Assembly (NCBI GenBank): GCA_002304505.1
Contig: NCEH01000040.1
Coordinates: 1 to 40,841 of the forward strand
Source of the DNA: Rhizobiales bacterium 32-66-11
GTDB lineage: Bacteria; Pseudomonadota; Alphaproteobacteria; Rhizobiales; Xanthobacteraceae
DNA: 40,841 bases
Direction: 5' to 3'
Of this stretch, positions 8,808 through 16,969 are shown one piece after another; the first letter of the stretch is position 1, and every line of letters begins with the position of its first letter. Both the position numbers and the translations under genes were made by a program. Below the pieces are notes generated by a model. That model made no database searches, had not been told where the DNA came from, and saw only the letters and a program-made list of their open reading frames with translations.

Positions 8808-9206
8808 ATGGCTTACGCACAATGGGCTGAATTCACCATCAATCCGGTCAATTGCTCGGTGACCCTGAAGAACGTCGTTCTCCATTGGGGAAAATTCTAT
8901 ATCGGGAGCAAGGATAACCAAATCAGCCCCGACACGCTGGAAGGCAAGGTCATCAAGAACGGCGAAAGCTATACGTTCGGAGCTTGCGCACGCGAGAATG
9001 CCTCTTCCGGCACCGAAGGCAGCTTCGATCTCTATGATGGCGAGACGAAAATCGGCAATTATTATTGGGACTGCCCCTGGGGCAGCAAGACCAGAAGGTC
9101 CACCTGGATGCGCGGCTCCGACGCCTATATGGCCTGGCCTATCGGAGCCAATCTCAACAGCGACGCGCTGGGCAACATCACGTTTAGGGTCGTCTATCGC
9201 GGCTGA
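8808..9206 (+). CDS. Aegerolysin-family protein
   Basis: A 132-residue protein without signal peptide that matches the aegerolysin family (Asp-hemolysin, ostreolysin, and the bacterial RahU and Cbm17.1). The family signatures are the start MAYAQW, the central WGKFY, the segment NGESYTFGACARENASSGTEG, the hallmark YYWDCPWGSKT at about residues 84-94, and the ending LNSDALGNITFRVV. Aegerolysins are small acidic beta-sandwich proteins that bind specific membrane lipids, notably ceramide phosphoethanolamine or sphingomyelin/cholesterol. Some form pores with a separate MACPF-domain partner. No partner gene is visible in this window. Base composition is less GC-rich than the flanking fds and fix genes, suggesting acquisition by transfer. 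It is convergent with fixX. Family assignment is strong; the biological target is unknown. Confidence 0.88.
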   Translation: MAYAQWAEFTINPVNCSVTLKNVVLHWGKFYIGSKDNQISPDTLEGKVIKNGESYTFGACARENASSGTEGSFDLYDGETKIGNYYWDCPWGSKTRRSTWMRGSDAYMAWPIGANLNSDALGNITFRVVYRG

Positions 9207-9333
9207 TCTTGGTGCCGACACAAGCGGCGCCGCCACCCGCTGACCCGACTGCAACCAAAGCCGTCGGAGTCACGGTCCATGTCCTTCCGCCCCGTCCGCG
9301 CGCAGGTGCGGCCGGTTGCATGCCCGCGCGATG

Positions 9334-9351
9334 GGCTGAAGCCCTTCAGCC
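9334..9351. terminator. Hairpin between the aegerolysin gene and fixX
   Basis: A perfect inverted repeat, GGCTGAAG-CC-CTTCAGCC, covers the stop codon of fixX (9346-9348) in the convergent gap. There is no T-run on either side, so it is a candidate bidirectional terminator or mRNA-end stabiliser rather than a classical terminator. Confidence 0.4.
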
Positions 9352-9639
9352 GAACTTGAAGAGAACCCCATAGCCGCCGCGCGGATAGCTCCATTCGATA
9401 TCGCCGGTGGGCTCGGCGATCACGCGGCAGGTGCCGCATTCCACGCAGCCGTCCACGGTCACTTCCACTTGGCCGCTTTCGGTGAGGTCGTAGCAGCGCG
9501 CAGGGCAGGCCTTCAGCAGGGCCAGCAGCGGCGCCGGCGGCACGGTATGGGGACGCACCTTGATATGGGCGCGGCCGGCATCCACCAGATAGCGATTGTA
9601 GAAGAGCTTGTCTTCGACGCGGACGGTCGGATCGCTCAT
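9346..9639 (-). CDS. fixX: Ferredoxin-like protein FixX
   Basis: FixX is the small Fe-S partner of the FixABC electron-bifurcating complex, which uses NADH to reduce quinone and low-potential ferredoxin or flavodoxin for nitrogenase. The 97-residue protein has the expected length. It shows the cluster ligands in CPARCYDL and the C-terminal motif [11 protein letters not shown], followed by the typical ending [17 protein letters not shown]. It begins 71 nt after fixC and is the last gene of the nifW-fixABCX group. Confidence 0.93.
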   Translation of the reverse strand: MSDPTVRVEDKLFYNRYLVDAGRAHIKVRPHTVPPAPLLALLKACPARCYDLTESGQVEVTVDGCVECGTCRVIAEPTGDIEWSYPRGGYGVLFKFG

Positions 9640-9710
9640 CGTTCCAACTCCAGGGTTTGAGGGGCTCAGGTCATTTCAGTTCGCGCGGGGCGTGCGCCCC
9701 GCAGTTCAGT

Positions 9711-10841
9711 TCAGCGCCAGGCGCGGGCGAAGCGGAACGCGTCGCCGAACAGGCCGGCCCAGGAGCGAGCCGCCACGAACGAGCGCAGCGTCATCTTCTC
9801 CTTCTCGATCTTCGGCGTGCCATCGACGCGCACGAAGTTCTGCATCGCCTTGGAGACGAGCTGGGGATAGGTAAGGAAGAAGTTCTGCGATTGGACATGC
9901 ATCAGCGCCGGCATGTCCTTGTACTTCTTCAGATCCTTGATGACGAAGGAATCGTCCAGAAGGGTCTTGTAGAGGGCGAGGTTCTTCGCCGTCATGGGCT
10001 CGCGCCGCGACTTGATCTGGAAGATCGCCTCCGCCGCGATGCGGCCCGAGGTCATGGCGAGGTTCGAGCCTTCGCGATGGATGGCGTTGTTGAGCTGGGC
10101 CGCATCGCCCACAACCACCCAGCCGTCGCCATAGAGCTTCGGGATCGCCTTGTATCCGCCCTCGGGAATGAGATGGGCGGAATATTCCTTCACTTCCGAC
10201 CCCTCGATCAGCGGTGCCACCGAGGGATGGCTCTTGAAGCGCTCCAGCAGGCCATAGGGCGTCTCGCCGGATTTCTGGAAATCCGCCACCAGGCAGCCGA
10301 TGCCGAGCGAGACGCATTCCTTGTTGGCATAGATGAAGCCCATGCCCGTCATGCCGCGGGAAATGGTGCCGACGGCCTCGATCACCGTGCCCTCGTCGCC
10401 CTTCAGGTTGAAGCGCGCCTCGATGGTCTCGCGCGGCAGGAAGTGCATTTCCTTCACCGCAAGCGCCACATTGTCGGGCTTCGGCCGCTCGCGCAGGCCG
10501 GACCGCGTGCCGAGCAGGCCATTCACGCCCTCGGCCAGCACCACCACGTCGGCATGGATCTGCCCGCCCTTGCGGTCGGTGCGCACACCGATCACCTTGC
10601 CATAGGCGTCCTGGACCAGCTCCGTCACCGTGGTCTCGCACAGCACGACGGCGCCGGCCTCCTTCACCTTGGAGGAGAACCATTTGTCGAACTGGGCGCG
10701 GATGATGGTGTAGCGGTTCGGCTTTTCCTCGTTGAACTCCAGTTGCAGCACCTTCAATCCGCGCTGGGCGAGGGTGAGGGCGGCGGCATTGCCCGCCATA
10801 CCCGCGCCAACGACGATCGCGTCAAATTTTTCCTCGATCAT
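9711..10841 (-). CDS. fixC: FixC, ETF-quinone oxidoreductase-like flavoprotein, with an internal in-frame deletion
   Basis: FixC is the FAD subunit that passes electrons to quinone in the FixABCX complex. The Rossmann FAD motif [15 protein letters not shown] is at residues 11-25, and the long conserved core ([47 protein letters not shown]) is clear. The protein is only 376 residues, while family members are about 435. Alignment from memory shows the gap directly after LQLE (residue 35), where the usual segment starting RGEYPGSKNVQG and ending before FNEEKPNRY is missing, about 59 residues. The junction is at about 10736/10737, and the frame is kept. That segment normally contacts FAD, so activity is doubtful. 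The ATG has a strong GGAGGAG. Confidence 0.88.
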   Translation of the reverse strand: MIEEKFDAIVVGAGMAGNAAALTLAQRGLKVLQLEFNEEKPNRYTIIRAQFDKWFSSKVKEAGAVVLCETTVTELVQDAYGKVIGVRTDRKGGQIHADVVVLAEGVNGLLGTRSGLRERPKPDNVALAVKEMHFLPRETIEARFNLKGDEGTVIEAVGTISRGMTGMGFIYANKECVSLGIGCLVADFQKSGETPYGLLERFKSHPSVAPLIEGSEVKEYSAHLIPEGGYKAIPKLYGDGWVVVGDAAQLNNAIHREGSNLAMTSGRIAAEAIFQIKSRREPMTAKNLALYKTLLDDSFVIKDLKKYKDMPALMHVQSQNFFLTYPQLVSKAMQNFVRVDGTPKIEKEKMTLRSFVAARSWAGLFGDAFRFARAWR

Positions 10842-10855
10842 GGCACGCTCCTCCT

Positions 10856-11962
10856 TCAGCTTGCGATCCGGTCGCGCGAATGGGGCGACAGGCGCGCACG
10901 AAAGGCCTCGGTCAGCGCCGGCAGGAGCCGGATCGCGTCGGTGACGATGCCCACATGGGCGAATTGGAAGATCGGCGCGTTGGGGTCGGTGTTGATGGCG
11001 ACGATCATGTCCGCCCCCTCCACGCCCACGCGATGCTGGATCGCGCCGGAAATGCCGGCGGCGATATAGAGCTTCGGGCGGATGGTCTTACCGGTCTGGC
11101 CGATCTGCCGGTCGGACGTAACCCAGCCCTTCTGCACCAGGGGGCGCGAGCAGCCGTATTCCGCCCCGAGCACGCCGGCGAGCTGGCGCACCAGCTGGAA
11201 ATTCTCCGGCGATCCAAGCCCGAGCCCGCCCGCCACCACCACGTCCGCATAGGCGAGGTTGGATTTCGCGGAATCGCGGTCCGGCATGAAGGCCAGCACC
11301 TTGGTGACGATGTCGTCCTCGATCATGCCCAGAGGGTGGGTGATGATCCGTCCCGCCATTTTCTCCACGCGCTCCGGCATGGACATGACGCGCGGGCGGA
11401 TGGTCGCCATCTGCGGGCGATAATTGAGGGTATAGATGGTGCACAGCAGCGAGCCGCCGAACGTCGGCCGGGTCGCGGCGAGCGAGCCGTCTGCATCCAC
11501 GTCCAGGTCGGTGCAGTCGGCGGTGAGGCCGGTGAGCAGCGTGGTCGCCACCGAGCCGGCGAGGTCGCGGCCGAGCGTGGTCGCGCCCAGCAGCAGGATT
11601 TCCGGCTTATAGGTGTTCACGACATCGGTGAGCGCCTTGGTATAGGCCTCGTTGCGATAGTCTGTGAGGAGGTCGTCGGCCACCACATAGGCGAGGTCGG
11701 CGCCGTAGCAGAAGGATTCCGCGGCAGCACTGCGCGTGGCCTCGCCCTCGGGGCCGATCACCACCGCCGCCAGCTCCACCTTGAGCTTGTCGGCGAGAAT
11801 GCGGCCCGCGCCCAGCAATTCCCAGGAGACCGGATGAGCGACGCCGCGCTCCTGCTCGATGAACACCCACACATGCTTATAGGCCTTGAAGTGCTCGGGG
11901 AGCTCCTTCTTGGTTGCCGCGCGGCCTGCGGCCGGGGCGGGCGCTTTGGTTGGTTCGCTCAT
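10856..11962 (-). CDS. fixB: Electron transfer flavoprotein alpha subunit FixB
   Basis: FixB is the alpha subunit of the nitrogen-fixation ETF. It pairs with FixA and binds FAD. The 368-residue protein from the ATG at 11962 has the usual length and appears intact. The N-terminal ETF domain begins around [12 protein letters not shown], after an Ala/Pro-rich lead of about 35 residues. The C-terminal FAD-binding domain shows [41 protein letters not shown] and [12 protein letters not shown], the standard ETF-alpha signature. It follows fixA by 23 nt and precedes fixC by 14 nt, as in all fixABCX operons. The reading frame extends upstream to 12205, but that part has no family resemblance. Confidence 0.95.
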   Translation of the reverse strand: MSEPTKAPAPAAGRAATKKELPEHFKAYKHVWVFIEQERGVAHPVSWELLGAGRILADKLKVELAAVVIGPEGEATRSAAAESFCYGADLAYVVADDLLTDYRNEAYTKALTDVVNTYKPEILLLGATTLGRDLAGSVATTLLTGLTADCTDLDVDADGSLAATRPTFGGSLLCTIYTLNYRPQMATIRPRVMSMPERVEKMAGRIITHPLGMIEDDIVTKVLAFMPDRDSAKSNLAYADVVVAGGLGLGSPENFQLVRQLAGVLGAEYGCSRPLVQKGWVTSDRQIGQTGKTIRPKLYIAAGISGAIQHRVGVEGADMIVAINTDPNAPIFQFAHVGIVTDAIRLLPALTEAFRARLSPHSRDRIAS

Positions 11963-11985
11963 CGCCGTTTTCCCTCGTCCTTCGC

Positions 11986-12826
11986 TCAATAGCCGCGCGC
12001 CAAGGTCGCAAGCTCGGCTTCGAGCTTGGGCTGGCGCTTGAAGATGTCCTCGATCAGGGCCTCCGCGGGCGGGCGGCTGGAAACGTCCACCAGCGCGACC
12101 TTTTCCGCACGCGGCGGCGGGGCGAACACGCGCTTCACGATGGTCGGCGAGCCGCGCAGGCCGCACTTGGTGATGTCTTCCACGCCTGCATCCTGCGCGC
12201 TCCACTTAACGATGGTGGCGCGCGCGGCCCGCAGGGCGTCTTCCATGCCGCCGCGCCGGATCTCGTTGGTCGCTTCCAGCATGGTGATGAGGCACGGCAG
12301 CCGGGTCTTCAGCACCTGCACGCCGCCTTCCGAGCGCCGCTCGGCCTCGATGGGCTTCCAGATCCAGCGTGTTGATCTTCGCCACATAGGTCAGTTGCAG
12401 CAGGCCGAGGCGCTTGGCGATTCCGGGGCCAACCTGCGCTGTGTCGCCGTCGATGGTTTGCTTGCCGGTGAAGATCAGGTCGGGCGCACCGAAGGTTTCG
12501 CCGATCTTGCGCACGGCGGTGGCCAGCGCATAGGTGGTGGCCAGCGTATCGGCGCCGGCGAAAAAGCGGTCGGTCAGCAGCACGGCGCGATCGGCGCCGA
12601 ACGTGAGCGCCTTGCGCAGGCTGTCTTCCGCCGAAGGCGGGCCCATGGTGAGAACGGTCACCTCGCCGCCGAACTGATCGCGCAGGGCGAGCGCCGCTTC
12701 GAGGGCGAACAGATCGTAGGGATTGATGATGGTCGGCACGCCCTGACGCATGATCGTGTTCGTCACGGGGTGGACGCGGATCTGCGCCGAGTCGGGGACC
12801 TGCTTGATGCAGACGACGATGTGCAT
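11986..12826 (-). pseudogene. fixA: Electron transfer flavoprotein beta subunit FixA, with a frameshift
   Basis: FixA is the ETF beta subunit that accepts electrons from NADH and carries the bifurcating flavin. From the ATG at 12826 (CGGAGC upstream) the sequence is typical (MHIVVCIKQVPDSAQ, FTGKQTIDGDTAQVGPGIA) up to LDLE, Glu157. The frame then slips. The rest, starting IEAERRSEGG and containing LKTRLPCLITMLEATNEIRRG and [21 protein letters not shown], is in the next frame and ends at 11986. Only four bases (GCCC, 12352-12355) stand where homologues have two or three codons, so two or five bases are missing (or one is added). Without correction the product would end as an unrelated tail at 12206. 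A base error in the assembly is a simple explanation. Confidence 0.9.
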
Positions 12827-12867
12827 TCGGTTGCTCCGAGCATGTCTGACAGCTCGAAGAAGACAAA

Positions 12868-12883
12868 CGCAAGTGTCGTACCA
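12868..12883 (-). promoter_or_regulatory. Sigma-54 promoter of fixA
   Basis: TGGTACGACACTTGCG reads as the -24/-12 element (consensus TGGCACG-N4-TTGCW) with correct spacing and one deviation in the -24 half. It ends 42 nt before the fixA start. It gives fixABCX its own promoter in addition to read-through from nifW. Confidence 0.7.
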
Positions 12884-12988
12884 AGTGGGAAAAGAAATAA
12901 ATTATCGAACGAATTCAGATGCTTGCCGGCGTGGATCTGAGCGTGGCGCGGCGCGGGCCAGCGGGCGCTGACAAAACCGGGCCGAACG

Positions 12989-13004
12989 CGTCGGGAATGC
13001 GACA
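12989..13004. promoter_or_regulatory. Imperfect NifA-binding site upstream of fixA
   Basis: CGTCGGGAATGCGACA differs in one base of the TGT-N10-ACA rule and closely resembles the perfect site before nifW (TGTCGGGCTTGCGACA). Its centre is about 140 nt upstream of the start expected from the fixA sigma-54 promoter, which fits an activator site. Confidence 0.5.
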
Positions 13005-13089
13005 GCCGGGCGGTGAGACCGGACGAGATGTGTGGGGTCGCCAATGCGACCCGCAGCGCCGGACCGCGCGGCGATTCCAGATATGCAAA

Positions 13090-13124
13090 CGGCCGCCCCA
13101 TCCCTCATGCGGAGGAGGCGGCCG
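13090..13124 (-). terminator. GC-rich hairpin after nifW
   Basis: CGGCCGCC and GGCGGCCG form an 8-bp stem around a 19-nt loop, 36-70 nt downstream of the nifW stop. On the minus strand the stem is followed by GTTTGCATAT, a poor T-run. It may attenuate read-through from nifW into fixA, which has its own promoter. Confidence 0.4.
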
Positions 13125-13160
13125 GCCGATATTCGTGGAAACCCTCGCCGGAGGGATCGA

Positions 13161-13511
13161 TTACTTGAGCACGTTCAGCTGAACCATGGCCTTGGGCTTG
13201 GCCGGCGCGACGGCGTCCTTCAGCACCTTGAACACCCGCTGATCAATGGGGGAGGAGGCGACGAAGTCCGCATAGGCCTGTTCGAGCACCGCTTTGCAGC
13301 GCTCCGTCACGGCCTCTTCGGTCTGGCCGGCGAAATCCTCGCTGACGAGATACTGTCCCATGCGGCGCAGGATGTGCAGGCGCGCCACGTTGACCACCAG
13401 CGGATCGTATTCGACCCCAAGCAGGGTGAAGAAATCTTCGGCGGAAGAGGCCTTGTTCAAGTGTTCGAGCACGCGGGGCGCATTGCTCACCGATCCTGCG
13501 GAACTGGTCAT
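13161..13511 (-). CDS. nifW: Nitrogenase-stabilising/protective protein NifW
   Basis: NifW binds the MoFe protein and is thought to protect nitrogenase or help its assembly under oxygen. The 116-residue reading from the ATG at 13511 has the usual length. Family blocks are SSAEDFFTLLGVEYDP near the start, NVARLHILRRMGQYL in the middle and ASSPIDQRVFKVLKDA towards the end. It lies upstream of fixABCX on the same strand, an arrangement known from Azorhizobium-like bacteria. It has its own sigma-54 promoter and NifA site. An upstream extension of the frame to 13772 runs through that promoter and is not coding. Confidence 0.92.
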   Translation of the reverse strand: MTSSAGSVSNAPRVLEHLNKASSAEDFFTLLGVEYDPLVVNVARLHILRRMGQYLVSEDFAGQTEEAVTERCKAVLEQAYADFVASSPIDQRVFKVLKDAVAPAKPKAMVQLNVLK

Positions 13512-13592
13512 CGCCTGTCTCCTTCGCACGTGTTGCGCCATCGCGGCGCGGTGGCCGCGCCCTGCCGGGGCGCCCGGCGCCGGGGTTGAAAA

Positions 13593-13608
13593 GGCAACCT
13601 GCGTGCCA
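13593..13608 (-). promoter_or_regulatory. Sigma-54 promoter of nifW
   Basis: TGGCACGCAGGTTGCC matches the -24/-12 consensus in all core positions with correct spacing and lies 82 nt before the nifW ATG. With the NifA site at 13665-13680 it forms a complete NifA-dependent promoter. Confidence 0.85.
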
Positions 13609-13664
13609 TTCGGCCTGGATGGCGCAAGTCCATGATTTTTAGAAGTTTTAAAAAGGTCGCGCGA

Positions 13665-13680
13665 TGTCGGGCTTGCGACA
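13665..13680. promoter_or_regulatory. NifA upstream activator site before nifW
   Basis: TGTCGGGCTTGCGACA is a perfect TGT-N10-ACA site, also palindromic as TGTCG-N6-CGACA. Its centre is about 90 nt upstream of the start expected from the nifW sigma-54 promoter. It lies between the end of the irr-type gene and nifW. Confidence 0.8.
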
Positions 13681-13722
13681 ATCCGGGTTCCGTCAGGCCC
13701 CGCTGGTCGAACCGAACCGCAG

Positions 13723-14244
13723 TCACCGCCGCCGGCGCAGCCGCACCACCACATCAATGCCGGACACTTCATATCCTTCGGGAATCTCCGGCAGCCGGTC
13801 GATCACCACGCTGTCCGCGGGGATGTCGCACAGCATGTTCTCGTCCTCGATATAGAAATGGTGATGCTGGCTCGGGTTGGTATCGTAGAAGGCGGTGGCG
13901 CCATCGATGCCGATCCGTCGCAGCAGGCCGGCTTCGGTGAAATGGTTCAGCGTGTTGTAGACGGTGGCGAGCGACATGGGCACGCGGGCCTTCTGCGTTT
14001 CCTCGTGCAGAATGCCGGCTGTGATGTGCCGGTGGCCCTTGGAGAACAGCAGGCGGCCGAGCACGATCCGCTGGCGGGTGGGCCGCAGGCCGGCGCGGCG
14101 CAGCATGCCGCCGCAATCCACCCAGTTCCGATCTTCCTGCTTGCTCCGCCGCCACATCAGCCGGAGTTCCAGGTCCAGGTCCTGGTCGAGGACGGTCGGT
14201 TCGCAGGACGGTGTGGCGTGCATGTCTTCCATCGGGCGCACCAT
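13723..14244 (-). CDS. Irr-type Fur-family iron response regulator
   Basis: A 173-residue Fur superfamily protein closest to the alphaproteobacterial Irr group. Irr is a haem-sensitive regulator of iron uptake and haem genes. The winged-helix part (AGLRPTRQRIVLGRLLFSKG, then SLATVYNTLNHFTEAGLL) and the histidine cluster HHHFYIEDEN are clear, as is the ending EIPEGYEVSGIDVVVRLRRR. About 40 residues precede the DNA-binding domain, longer than usual, and none of the candidate starts (14244, 14232, 14223) has a good ribosome site. It begins 2 nt after the nifQ stop, so it is very probably translated with nifQ. It may be a second, nif-dedicated Irr copy. That role is inferred. Confidence 0.85.
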   Translation of the reverse strand: MVRPMEDMHATPSCEPTVLDQDLDLELRLMWRRSKQEDRNWVDCGGMLRRAGLRPTRQRIVLGRLLFSKGHRHITAGILHEETQKARVPMSLATVYNTLNHFTEAGLLRRIGIDGATAFYDTNPSQHHHFYIEDENMLCDIPADSVVIDRLPEIPEGYEVSGIDVVVRLRRRR

Positions 14245-14246
14245 GA

Positions 14247-14999
14247 TCAGGAGGGTTGGGACGAGGCGAGATCGCCTTCGGATGCGGCCCCGAGGGCCAA
14301 TGTGCGGCGCCGGTCCGCCATGCGGCTTTCGCCACTCTCGTCGCCGAAGCAGAGGGCGAAGTCATTGCATTGGGTGCAGACAGGCGCGGAACACATCACG
14401 AAGCCGTCGTCCTCGCACAGCATGCGATAGAACAATCGCTTCCAGCGCATGTTGTTGGTGTTGCGCGCGGCCAGCGGGGCGAAATGGCGGGCGATGAGGC
14501 GGGAAAGTTCGGCGCGCTCGCGCAGCCCGAGGTCCTCCCAAAGATGGTTGGGCTCCATGGCCCGGCGCGCGATCATGGCGGCGAGCCAGCGGCCGGTATC
14601 TCCGTGCGAGGAGCATTTGGCGCGCAGAAGGTCGCGGACCATTGCGACCTCTTCGTCGACTGGCGTTGCGGCCTGCGCGATCCAGGCGGCGGTGCGCGTG
14701 CGCGCGAGCGGAAACCATTGGTCGATCAATTCGGAGAGCTCGCACGGGGCAAGGCCCACCCGGTCCGCGACCGGCGCGCCTTCCATTGCGGCCACGGCCA
14801 GGATGGACGCCAACACGTGCCGGTCGAATGCGATGTCGTCGTCGGCAATGGCCATGTCGGGGGTCACGCCGGTGAGAATGCGATAAGCGGCGATGCCGGG
14901 ATGTTCGGCCTGATCGCGGGGCCGCCCAAGCTGCGACAGGGGCCGCAGGAAGCCGAGGGCCGGGTCGATCCTATCCTCTCGTGTCGCGGTAAGGGTCAC
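14247..14999 (-). CDS. nifQ: NifQ, molybdenum donor for FeMo-cofactor synthesis
   Basis: NifQ carries a Mo-Fe-S cluster and delivers molybdenum to the NifEN/NifH complex for FeMo-co assembly. The diagnostic motif C-x4-C-x2-C-x5-C is at Cys203, 208, 211 and 217 (CSAPVCTQCNDFALC), preceded by the conserved MRWKRLFYRMLCEDDG. The length of 250 residues is a little long because of a variable N-terminus. The start is a GTG at 14999 with AGGAGCG seven bases upstream. It follows nifH by 141 nt, with a strong hairpin in between, and is almost fused to the irr-type gene downstream. Frame and motif are intact. Confidence 0.93.
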   Translation of the reverse strand: MTLTATREDRIDPALGFLRPLSQLGRPRDQAEHPGIAAYRILTGVTPDMAIADDDIAFDRHVLASILAVAAMEGAPVADRVGLAPCELSELIDQWFPLARTRTAAWIAQAATPVDEEVAMVRDLLRAKCSSHGDTGRWLAAMIARRAMEPNHLWEDLGLRERAELSRLIARHFAPLAARNTNNMRWKRLFYRMLCEDDGFVMCSAPVCTQCNDFALCFGDESGESRMADRRRTLALGAASEGDLASSQPS

Positions 15000-15093
15000 G
15001 TTGCGCTCCTAAGGCCGTCGTGCAGCCCGCCTGCGGTTGTCTCCGGCCCGGTTGCGGCGATTGGCTTCCGCCGGCTTATGAAATCTGGGGAGA

Positions 15094-15117
15094 GATGCCG
15101 GCCCGTGGGCCGGCATC
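15094..15117 (-). terminator. Strong hairpin downstream of nifH
   Basis: GATGCCGGCCC and GGGCCGGCATC pair as a perfect 11-bp stem with a 2-nt centre, starting 23 nt after the nifH stop. No T-run follows. It resembles the stabilising stem-loops found after nifH in other diazotrophs, where they raise nifH mRNA above downstream genes. Confidence 0.55.
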
Positions 15118-15140
15118 ATATTCACTGTGGCTTGCTGGCT

Positions 15141-16106
<966 letters not shown>

Positions 16107-16152
16107 TCATCGGCGTGAGCCAGCAACCAGTCGCCGTGCGCTGAATAGGTTT

Positions 16153-16168
16153 TGCAACTCCTGTGCCA
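16153..16168 (-). promoter_or_regulatory. Sigma-54 promoter of nifH
   Basis: TGGCACAGGAGTTGCA matches the -24/-12 consensus with correct spacing. It is 154 nt upstream of the nifH ATG, giving a leader of about 140 nt. It probably drives nifH, nifQ and the irr-type gene. Confidence 0.88.
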
Positions 16169-16236
16169 AGGGTTTCGCTTTAATAAAACCTATTTGAAGC
16201 AATGACTTGGCTGCCTTCGGCGCGCTATTTCAGACT

Positions 16237-16252
16237 TGTTTCAAATCCGACA
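16237..16252. promoter_or_regulatory. NifA upstream activator site of nifH
   Basis: TGTTTCAAATCCGACA is a perfect TGT-N10-ACA site centred about 104 nt upstream of the start expected from the nifH sigma-54 promoter, the usual distance. Confidence 0.8.
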
Positions 16253-16480
16253 CACATGCAGGCCACCCGACATCCGTGGACATGCTGCGACGAAGTTGGG
16301 GGCGGGCCGCGAAACCCGGCCGTCGTGCCGGTCGGCGCGGCGGCGGGTCGCGCCATTGAGGGCAAGGTGGATTGGGCCGCGCTGTGCATCACCCCGGTGC
16401 GCATGCTGGTGCGGCAATCCCATGTGGGTCTCCGGTTGAATCACGCGGGGTGAAGCAGGCGTATGCGTCGGACATCCGCC

Positions 16481-16496
16481 TGTAGCAGACGCGACA
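16481..16496. promoter_or_regulatory. NifA upstream activator site 1 of the ferredoxin-suf operon
   Basis: TGTAGCAGACGCGACA is a perfect TGT-N10-ACA site, about 73 nt upstream of the -24 element at 16569. Confidence 0.8.
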
Positions 16497-16499
16497 CCC

Positions 16500-16515
16500 T
16501 GTCGGGCGCGCGACA
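16500..16515. promoter_or_regulatory. NifA upstream activator site 2 of the ferredoxin-suf operon
   Basis: TGTCGGGCGCGCGACA is a second perfect TGT-N10-ACA site three bases after the first. The 19-nt centre-to-centre spacing is close to two helical turns, so two NifA dimers would sit on nearly the same face of the DNA. Confidence 0.8.
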
Positions 16516-16568
16516 GGACGGCGCCAGCCCCATTGGAATTTATCCAATTAAATCAGCGAATTCGTGTG

Positions 16569-16584
16569 TGGCACGCGGTTTGCG
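16569..16584 (+). promoter_or_regulatory. Sigma-54 promoter of the ferredoxin-suf operon
   Basis: TGGCACGCGGTTTGCG is a near-perfect -24/-12 element with correct spacing, ending 57 nt before the ferredoxin ATG. No separate promoter is visible before sufB. Confidence 0.88.
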
Positions 16585-16641
16585 TGGGCGATCTGGCGAG
16601 ATGTCACGGGGACATCGTACGCGCGCTCTGGAGTCACGTAG

Positions 16642-16836
16642 ATGGCCTACAAGATCGTCGCCTCGCAATGCACGGTATGTGGTGCATGCGAATTTGAATG
16701 CCCCAATGCGGCCATTCGTCTGAAGAACGACATGTACATTATCGATCCCAAGAAATGCACGGAGTGCGAGGGCAGCTTCGAGACGCCCCAATGCGCCGCG
16801 GTTTGCCCGGTGGCAGACACCTGCATTCCTGCCTGA
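16642..16836 (+). CDS. fdxN: 2[4Fe-4S] ferredoxin, nif-associated (FdxN type)
   Basis: A 64-residue bacterial-type ferredoxin. Cluster I ligands are Cys10, 13, 16 and 20 ([11 protein letters not shown]). Cluster II uses Cys39, 42, 51 and 55, with the eight-residue insert ([17 protein letters not shown]) typical of nif-linked FdxN and NifF-replacing ferredoxins. It would carry low-potential electrons, for instance from FixABCX to nitrogenase. A NifA/sigma-54 promoter precedes it, and GGAG stands eight bases before the ATG. The 133-nt gap to sufB has no promoter signal of its own, so the ferredoxin is probably the first gene of a five-gene transcript. Confidence 0.93.
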   Translation: MAYKIVASQCTVCGACEFECPNAAIRLKNDMYIIDPKKCTECEGSFETPQCAAVCPVADTCIPA

Positions 16837-16969
16837 GGCGATGAGGAACATGGCCGGGCGGGCGACCGCGCCGGCCCGGTGCCGAACGGCGCCGCCGCCG
16901 ATGGGGCCCGCGCTCAAGGGCTCCTTCGGGAGCGCACACACCGCTTGTAACCGTGAGGGGAGTGACTGA

